9,214 nt of DNA from Gammaproteobacteria bacterium UBA4475. GTDB taxonomy: Bacteria > Pseudomonadota > Gammaproteobacteria > Pseudomonadales > Azotimanducaceae. A program made the position numbers and the translations under genes. Under the pieces are notes generated by a model that was given only the letters and a program-made list of their open reading frames with translations, was not told the DNA's origin and ran no database searches. Positions 1 through 4,483 of the stretch are shown piece by piece (position 1 is the first letter of the stretch; every line of letters begins with the position of its first letter). The stretch covers positions 1 through 9,214 of the forward strand of contig DGOD01000041.1 in assembly GCA_002389265.1 (NCBI GenBank), in the 5' to 3' direction.

Positions 1-45
1 CCTCTAACCCCAAAGACTGAATCGGCCTTGCTAGTAAGACCATGA
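1..45 (+). CDS. Possible 3' end of an upstream gene (very short, unidentified)
   Basis: Frame 1 is the only plus-strand frame open from the window edge; it reads PLTPKTESALLVRP and stops at TGA 43-45. That stop overlaps the ATG at 42-44 as ATGA, the usual arrangement for translationally coupled genes. In many gammaproteobacteria the gene before thyA is lgt (prolipoprotein diacylglyceryl transferase), but fourteen residues are too few to identify anything. The upstream gene could equally end earlier in frame 3 (TGA 18-20) or lie wholly outside the window. Confidence 0.2.
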   Translation, partial: PLTPKTESALLVRP

Positions 46-95
46 AGGTTAGTGAGACCATAAAAGTTAGTGAGACCATGAAGGTTAGCGAGACC
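28..95 (+). repeat. 18-bp tandem repeat with in-frame start codons before thyA
   Basis: Three 18-bp units lie head to tail at 42-59, 60-77 and 78-95, with consensus ATGAAGGTTAGTGAGACC. A degenerate part-copy covers roughly 30-41, where the last 12 bases match with two differences. Units 1 and 3 begin with ATG and unit 2 with ATA. The unit is a multiple of three, so all copies are in frame with thyA and would encode MKVSET, IKVSET, MKVSET. Each ATG sits in ATGA, and the other two frames carry stops in every unit. The array ends exactly at the ATG (96) where homology to thymidylate synthase begins. Confidence 0.9.
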
Positions 96-950
96 ATGAA
101 GACCTACCTCGACCAACTGCAACAGATACTAGATACAGGCATCAAACGTGGCGATCGCACCGGTGTCGGTACCTTGTCGAATTTTGGCCTGCAAGGCAGA
201 TACCATCTGCCTTCGGGCTTTCCGGCGGTGACGACTAAAAAACTGGTGTGGAAGTCCATGGTGTCTGAACTGCTCTGGTTCATCAGCGGTTCAGGCAACA
301 TCAACGATCTGAAGCACATCTACCCCCACAACAAACTCTGGGACCTCAATTATGCGGACTACCTCAAGCGTCACGGCGTCTCTGATCTAACAGACGTTGC
401 TGCCGATGGCGACATGGGGCGGGTATACGGTCAGCAATGGCGACACTGGCGAACGAGTGACGGGCGCGAGGTTGATCAACTGCAGGAAGCCATCGATCTG
501 ATACGCCATAATCCAGAGTCTAGACGCATCATCGTCAACGCTTGGAATCCTGGCGAGGCTAACCCTGAGGACGTCGCACTGCCACCGTGCCATGCGTTCT
601 TCCAGTTTTATGTGGCTGACGGCAAGCTGTCGCTGCTAATGTACCAGCGCTCGGCAGATATGTTTCTAGGTGTCCCCTTGAATATTGCCAGTTATTCACT
701 GCTACTGCACATGGTCGCGAAGATCACTGGATTGCAGGCCTGGGACTTTATCCATACCATCGCCGATGGTCATATCTACCTGGATGCGGTACCGCAGTGC
801 CAGCAACAATTGGCGCGAACGCCCTTCCCATTGCCGACCCTTGAGATCACAGATCGCGGCCAAACCCATATTGATGACTTTGAGATGACGGACTTCCATC
901 TGAAAGATTATCAATGCCACGAGGCGATTCAAGCAAAAATGGCCGTCTAG
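96..950 (+). CDS. thyA: Thymidylate synthase
   Basis: Converts dUMP to dTMP using 5,10-methylenetetrahydrofolate; cytosolic, de novo dTMP synthesis. Counted from the ATG at 96 the protein is 284 residues, against 264 in E. coli; the extra length is mainly a longer segment between the WDLN motif (82-85) and the GRVYGQQW motif (108-115). Visible active-site elements are Arg21 in GDRTG, Glu58 in SELLWF, the Arg pair 143-144 in SRRIIV, catalytic Cys165 in PPCHAFFQ, QRSAD (184-188), Asn196 in LNIAS, and His226/Tyr228. The WDxN form and the C-terminal pattern ending in KMAV resemble the human-type enzyme more than E. coli. The start at 96 is chosen because homology begins at MKTYLDQ. An in-frame ATG at 42 would add 18 residues made wholly of the upstream repeat and cannot be excluded. 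The usual partner folA does not follow. Family assignment is secure; the start is the uncertain part. Confidence 0.96.
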   Translation: MKTYLDQLQQILDTGIKRGDRTGVGTLSNFGLQGRYHLPSGFPAVTTKKLVWKSMVSELLWFISGSGNINDLKHIYPHNKLWDLNYADYLKRHGVSDLTDVAADGDMGRVYGQQWRHWRTSDGREVDQLQEAIDLIRHNPESRRIIVNAWNPGEANPEDVALPPCHAFFQFYVADGKLSLLMYQRSADMFLGVPLNIASYSLLLHMVAKITGLQAWDFIHTIADGHIYLDAVPQCQQQLARTPFPLPTLEITDRGQTHIDDFEMTDFHLKDYQCHEAIQAKMAV

Positions 951-979
951 CCCTGCGGCCACTATTGCACTGCTCGTTT

Positions 980-1045
980 AACTCCTTGCTCAACTTCTTG
1001 CTCAACTCCTTATTCAACTCCTTACTCAACTCCTTACTCAACTCC
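980..1045. repeat. 12-bp tandem repeat, 5.5 copies
   Basis: Units start at 980, 992, 1004, 1016 and 1028, with a half unit at 1040-1045. The consensus is AACTCCTTACTC; the last two full units are identical and the others differ at one or two positions. The plus strand is pyrimidine-rich and three units contain CTCCTTA, the same sequence as the anti-Shine-Dalgarno tail of 16S rRNA; the minus strand correspondingly repeats TAAGGAG. The array lies 29 bp after the thyA stop. In protein frames it would give only periodic four-residue peptides, so it is better read as a non-coding tandem repeat. Confidence 0.93.
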
Positions 1046-1168
1046 GGCGTCTCGCTCGGCGACTCAATCAAACGACACAATAACCGCCCCGCTAGTGGGC
1101 GTCAGTCTTGCCGGCACATGGCTAAGATATTCATTGATCCGGCCCCAGGTAGTACTACGGCTTTGTTA

Positions 1169-1185
1169 GCGTAGAATGCCTACGC
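1169..1185 (+). promoter_or_regulatory. Inverted repeat enclosing a -10-like hexamer upstream of the VIT-family gene
   Basis: GCGTAG and CTACGC form a perfect 6-bp inverted repeat around AATGC. The left arm and spacer contain TAGAAT (1172-1177), a 5/6 match to a sigma-70 -10 box. No convincing -35 lies at the expected distance; TTGTTA at 1163-1168 is too close to pair with it. The element is about 100 bp upstream of the transporter start, with a second 10-bp palindrome at 1149-1158. It could be a repressor site over a promoter, or chance. Confidence 0.25.
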
Positions 1186-1286
1186 GATGACATCATAATG
1201 GCGCTTTCAAACAGTTTGTCAGAACGACCAGCAAGGCGCCCAACATCCAAAGGGACTGACCAACAACGCTAAACACGAGATGAATC

Positions 1287-2027
1287 ATGGATGAATCAAA
1301 CCTCGCGGTAGAACACCAGCCAGATCAGATCAGCCTTCGCCTCGATCGAGCCAATCAACAACGTCCCGTCGCGGACGCGGTCCTTGGTGGTATTGATGGC
1401 TGCGTGACAACCTTCGCCATCGTCTCCGGCTCAGTGGGCGCCGGCTTACCCGGGTCAGTGGCTCTGATCTTGGGTATCGCAAACCTTATCGCCGACGGCT
1501 TTAGCATGGCGATTAGCAACTATGAGGCCGTCAAGGCCGACGTGGACTACTATGATCATCTTGAACAAATGGAGCACGCCCATATTGCGCTGATTCCTGC
1601 CGGCGAGTCGGAAGAGGTTCGGCAGATTTTTGCCCGCAAAGGGTTTAATGGCGAGACGCTCGAGCAAATCGTTGAGACGATTACCAAGGATCGCGGCCTC
1701 TGGGTAAAAACCATGCTGCAGGAAGAGCATGGTATGGCCGACCAGTTACGCTCGCCGATCAGGTCAGCACTGATCACCTTTGCCAGCTTTCTGTTCGCTG
1801 GGTTGGTACCCTTGGCACCCTTCTTCTTCGCCCTGACGCTGACGACGCAATTCTTTGCCAGCACCCTGCTCGCCGCGACCGGATTCTTCGTTATAGGGAT
1901 GGCCAAGAGCCGAGTGATCAACAAGCCAATGTTGCGCTCAGGCCTGTCGACGTTAGCCACTGGCGGCACCGCAGCTGGACTGGCCTTCTTAACCGGTTAC
2001 TTGCTGCGAGAAGCCTTTGGGTTGTAA
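1287..2027 (+). CDS. VIT1/CCC1-family metal (Fe/Mn) transporter
   Basis: A 246-residue membrane protein of the VIT1/CCC1 family, whose characterised members move Fe2+ or Mn2+ out of the cytosol. The N-terminal pattern [15 protein letters not shown] (34-48) is the family hallmark at the start of TM1. Five membrane segments can be placed at about 33-52, 55-76, 161-184, 187-207 and 217-240. The stretch between TM2 and TM3 (about 80-155) is hydrophilic and rich in Glu, His and Met, as expected for the cytoplasmic metal-binding helices, including LEQMEHAH (92-99) and MLQEEHGM (143-150). There is no N-terminal ferritin-like domain, so it is not MbfA. By family the likely role is relief of iron or manganese excess at the inner membrane; the actual metal is not determined. 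The start at 1287 has only a weak GAGA upstream. An overlapping ATG at 1280 is out of frame and gives four codons. The stop is 5 bp from that of the convergent uup. Confidence 0.88.
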   Translation: MDESNLAVEHQPDQISLRLDRANQQRPVADAVLGGIDGCVTTFAIVSGSVGAGLPGSVALILGIANLIADGFSMAISNYEAVKADVDYYDHLEQMEHAHIALIPAGESEEVRQIFARKGFNGETLEQIVETITKDRGLWVKTMLQEEHGMADQLRSPIRSALITFASFLFAGLVPLAPFFFALTLTTQFFASTLLAATGFFVIGMAKSRVINKPMLRSGLSTLATGGTAAGLAFLTGYLLREAFGL

Positions 2028-2032
2028 GCCGC

Positions 2033-3931
2033 CTAGCTCTGCTCCAGCGCTTCCCAACGCGCCATAAGGATGTCCATTTCTGCTTCTTTCTCGGCGACGC
2101 TAGCGTACAGTAAATCCTGGTCGGCAGCGCTAGCTTGGAAGAAGGACGGCGCCGCGATCTTTGCCTGCAGGCTCGCCATCTCGAGTTCGAGCTCATCTAT
2201 CCTATCTGGGATCTGTGCCAACTCACGCTCCCGTTTTTTCAGGGCAGCCTTGGCTTTCTTGCGCTCTTCAAAACTCATCGGCGCTTCAGCAACTGCCGCC
2301 TTAGCCGTCGGATTAACCTTATCCGCCGCATTCGCCAGCGCCGCGAAACTACCACCGCCTTCAAGCCAGTCATTGTATCCACCCACATACTCGATCACTC
2401 TGCCGGCGCCTTCAAAAACGAGAAGGCTTGAGATTACATTATCGAGAAATGACCGGTCGTGGGATACGATCAGCACTGTACCGGTGTAGTCCAGCAGTAA
2501 TTCCTCGAGCAGCTCGAGACTTTCAACATCCAGATCGTTAGTTGGCTCGTCAAGCACCAACAGATTGGTTGGCAGGGAAAATAGTCGAGCCAGCAGTAAA
2601 CGGTTCTGCTCACCACCAGACAAGGTCCTGATTGGCGCCCGCGCCTGCTCGGGGTTAAACATAAAGTTGGCCAGATAGCTGACCACATGCACCTCTCGGT
2701 CATTGATCGAAATGTACTCACGGCCCTGCGCGATATAATCTTTAACACTCTGTTCCGGATTCAGTTGGCCGCGAACCTGGTCAAAATAAGCAGGCGCGAG
2801 CTTAGTACCAGAGACCACCTCCCCTGAATCGATCTCCAGCCCTTCCAACAAAATTTTAATCAAGGTTGATTTGCCAGAGCCATTGGGACCCAACAACCCT
2901 ATTCTGTCACCTCTTTGGATCACCAGATCGAGATCGGTAATGATGGGCTTTGCATCATAGGATTTAGAGACATTGATCAACTCTTTGACGATCTTGCCCG
3001 ATGCCGAGCCGCTGTCTACGGCCAGCTTCAGGGTTCCCTGGGTTCGCCGTTTTTGTCGTTCAAGACGCAGTTGTTGCAAAGCCCTGACCCGACCTTCATT
3101 GCGAGTTCGGCGGGCCTTGATCCCCTCACGAATCCAAGCCTCTTCCTTTTTCAAATTGATATCAAACTTCTTATTGTGGGTCTGTTCGACTTCACGCTCG
3201 TGCTCGCGACGTTCGAGGAAGGTTTTATAATCACAGTCCCAACGCACCAGCTGGCCTCGGTCAACCTCAACAATAGCGGTCGCAACAGATTGCATCAGCT
3301 CACGATCGTGGGTTACGAAGACAATGGTGCCTTGAAATTCCAACATCACTTCCTGCAGCCATTCGATGGTAGGAATATCCAAGTGGTTAGTGGGTTCATC
3401 CAGCAACCAAACATCCGGTTCCGTCACCAAAGATTTGGCAATGGCCACGCGTTTCAACCAACCACCAGAGAGATTGATGAGCTTTTCATCCGGCGGCAGT
3501 TTCATGCGCTGGAGTACCGATTCGACGCGATGGTGCAGTACCCAGCCATCGATGGCTTCGATCTGGGTTTGTAACTGCGCCATCCGATCTAAGGTGCTGT
3601 CATCAAAGGTCCCCATCGACACTTGGGCATACTCCGCGAGCAGCTCGCCTGCTTCGCTGAACGCCGAGGCTACCGCGGCGAAAATCGTTGTGTCGTCGCC
3701 TGCCGGCAAATCCTGCTCAAGCGTCGAGAAGCTCAAGGCTTTTTCGCGCCATATATTCCCCTCATCTGCCAGCACCTCGCCACACAACAGTCGCATCAAG
3801 GTACTCTTGCCACTGCCATTGCGGCCAGTCAGGCACACCCGTTCGCCCTTAGCGATATTGAACTCAACCTGATCAAGGATAGTGTCGGTACCGAAATGGA
3901 CACTGACATTTTTTAAACTGGCTATAGACAT
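2033..3931 (-). CDS. uup: ABC-F ATPase Uup
   Basis: A soluble, ribosome-associated ABC-F protein with two nucleotide-binding domains and no membrane segments; 632 residues against about 635 in E. coli Uup. Domain 1 has Walker A GRNGSGKST (36-44), signature LSGGW (154-158) and Walker B LLDEPTNHLD (176-185). The charged linker (about 240-295) includes GIKARRTRNEGRVRAL, characteristic of Uup rather than EttA or YheS. Domain 2 has Walker A GPNGSGKST (348-356), signature LSGGE (437-441) and Walker B LVLDEPTNDLD (458-468). The C-terminal part (about 550-632) is a charged coiled coil matching the Uup DNA-binding domain. E. coli uup mutants show raised precise excision of transposons, and the protein is linked to translation and branched DNA. 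All ATPase motifs are intact, so it should be active. It lies downstream of the DUF1244 gene but probably has its own promoter. Confidence 0.93.
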   Translation of the reverse strand: MSIASLKNVSVHFGTDTILDQVEFNIAKGERVCLTGRNGSGKSTLMRLLCGEVLADEGNIWREKALSFSTLEQDLPAGDDTTIFAAVASAFSEAGELLAEYAQVSMGTFDDSTLDRMAQLQTQIEAIDGWVLHHRVESVLQRMKLPPDEKLINLSGGWLKRVAIAKSLVTEPDVWLLDEPTNHLDIPTIEWLQEVMLEFQGTIVFVTHDRELMQSVATAIVEVDRGQLVRWDCDYKTFLERREHEREVEQTHNKKFDINLKKEEAWIREGIKARRTRNEGRVRALQQLRLERQKRRTQGTLKLAVDSGSASGKIVKELINVSKSYDAKPIITDLDLVIQRGDRIGLLGPNGSGKSTLIKILLEGLEIDSGEVVSGTKLAPAYFDQVRGQLNPEQSVKDYIAQGREYISINDREVHVVSYLANFMFNPEQARAPIRTLSGGEQNRLLLARLFSLPTNLLVLDEPTNDLDVESLELLEELLLDYTGTVLIVSHDRSFLDNVISSLLVFEGAGRVIEYVGGYNDWLEGGGSFAALANAADKVNPTAKAAVAEAPMSFEERKKAKAALKKRERELAQIPDRIDELELEMASLQAKIAAPSFFQASAADQDLLYASVAEKEAEMDILMARWEALEQS

Positions 3932-3975
3932 AATAAACTCTGGTCAAGCGACTTCGGGTGAACAACCAAGACGGT

Positions 3976-4005
3976 ATTAGAATTGATTCTTTAAGAGCGG
4001 GCCAA
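3976..4005 (-). promoter_or_regulatory. Candidate sigma-70 promoter for uup
   Basis: On the minus strand, TTGGCC (4005-4000, 4/6 to the -35 consensus) is followed after 18 bases by TCTAAT (3981-3976, 5/6 to the -10 consensus). Transcription would begin near 3969, giving a leader of about 40 nt before the uup ATG. The -35 box overlaps the hairpin assigned as the DUF1244 terminator. Assigned by eye only. Confidence 0.3.
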
Positions 4006-4018
4006 GAGACTGGCTCGC
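3991..4018 (-). terminator. Probable terminator hairpin after the DUF1244 gene
   Basis: The arms GCGAGCCA (4018-4011) and TGGCCCGC (4004-3997), read on the minus strand, pair over 8 positions with one mismatch around a 6-nt loop. The hairpin starts one base beyond the DUF1244 TGA stop (4020-4022). The tail is only TCTTAA, so it is a weak intrinsic terminator or an mRNA 3'-end stabiliser. Position and stem support it; the short U-tract lowers confidence. Confidence 0.5.
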
Positions 4019-4019
4019 A

Positions 4020-4364
4020 TCAGGTATCAATTGATTTATTTGCATCAAACTCGGCCAACTGCGCCGCTGAAGCCGGCGCTTGGTGCAACGCCTTCCATTC
4101 CGCGTAAGGCATACCGTAAACAATCCGTCGCGCCTCTTCATAATCAAGCGCAATTCCTTTATCCTCAGCCGCCGCTTTGTACCACTTACTAAGGCAATTT
4201 CTGCAGAAGCCAGCGAGGTTCATCAAGTCGATATTCTGTACTTCTGGATGGGCATCGAAATGCGCAACCAGGGTGCGAAATGCAGCGGCTTCCAGCTCCA
4301 AAGTGGTTTGCGGATCGATCGATTGTGGCGCAGCTGCGTTAAGCTCGCTTGTTGGCTTATCCAT
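4020..4364 (-). CDS. DUF1244 family protein
   Basis: A 114-residue soluble protein of family DUF1244, short conserved proteobacterial proteins with no function that I can state. The recognisable core is DLMNLAGFCRNCLSKWY (46-62), followed by a helical charged stretch and IVYGMPYAEWK (81-91). The two cysteines at 54 and 57 form a CxxC-like pair that could bind metal or be redox active, but no second pair is present, so a complete zinc site would need His or Asp ligands or a dimer. The first 20 residues and the Ala-rich tail after about 95 look unstructured and unconserved. No signal peptide or membrane segment is seen. The start at 4364 has a distant GGAG (11-base spacing). It is divergent from rapA across 119 bp and probably ends at the hairpin just after its stop. 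Confidence 0.88.
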   Translation of the reverse strand: MDKPTSELNAAAPQSIDPQTTLELEAAAFRTLVAHFDAHPEVQNIDLMNLAGFCRNCLSKWYKAAAEDKGIALDYEEARRIVYGMPYAEWKALHQAPASAAQLAEFDANKSIDT

Positions 4365-4483
4365 GATCTTTAGTGCTCCATATAACGTTTAGCCGCGATC
4401 ACCCTGTGATCGCGATCGTACCAGCACAATAGCTGACCACAGCCAGTGCTGACCCTGACATTTAAAGGCGAATACAGTACCCC
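4365..4483. promoter_or_regulatory. Divergent control region between the DUF1244 gene and rapA
   Basis: This 119-bp gap must hold the start signals of both divergent genes. It contains a perfect 9-bp inverted repeat (4394-4414, listed separately) and a 7-bp direct repeat GCTGACC at 4432-4438 and 4448-4454. No sigma-70 promoter with two good boxes could be placed on either strand. AAAGG at 4464-4468 is too far from the rapA ATG (15 bases) to be a normal ribosome-binding site. Confidence 0.5.
4394..4414. promoter_or_regulatory. Perfect 9-bp inverted repeat, candidate operator
   Basis: CGCGATCAC, a 3-base spacer CCT, then GTGATCGCG form an exact dyad of two 9-bp arms. A second overlapping palindrome, GATCGCGATC, sits at 4408-4417. 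The element is 30 bp upstream of the DUF1244 start and about 70 bp upstream of the rapA start. There is no T-run on either side, so a terminator is unlikely. A repressor or activator site serving one or both genes fits best, but no known regulator motif is recognised. Confidence 0.45.

Larger units (their letters stand above)
951..1286. other. Gene-free interval between thyA and the VIT-family gene
   Basis: No convincing gene is seen here. The interval holds a 12-bp tandem repeat (980-1045) and several small symmetric elements: TGGCCG/CGGCCA at 940-945 and 956-961 spanning the thyA stop; CGCCC/GGGCG at 1085-1089 and 1097-1101; the 10-bp palindrome GTAGTACTAC at 1149-1158; and GCGTAG/CTACGC at 1169-1174 and 1180-1185. 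None is followed by a good T-run, so no standard intrinsic terminator for thyA can be named. Open frames across it on both strands are low-complexity products of the repeat. Confidence 0.7.

Noticed and set aside
28..95. CRISPR array
   Set aside because: The 18-bp units are contiguous with no spacers, in frame with thyA, and no cas gene is present; the same reasoning applies to the 12-bp array at 980-1045.
940..961. TGGCCG/CGGCCA inverted repeat over the thyA stop as a terminator
   Set aside because: It has a 10-nt loop containing the stop codon and is followed by CTATTGCAC with no T-run; too weak to call.
847..1174. Open frames on both strands across the 12-bp repeat, giving LLNS- or KELS-type periodic peptides
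   Set aside because: The periodicity comes from the DNA repeat. The frames overlap the thyA end, have no conserved part outside the repeat, and no credible start with a ribosome-binding site.
1556..1969. Minus-strand open frame (137 codons) opposite the VIT-family gene
   Set aside because: Fully antisense to a well-supported membrane protein, with a composition expected from reversed transmembrane codons and no family match.
2915..3574. Long plus-strand open frame (219 codons) opposite uup
   Set aside because: It lies wholly antisense to a full-length Uup with every motif intact, shows no recognisable domain, and looks like a shadow of the coding strand.
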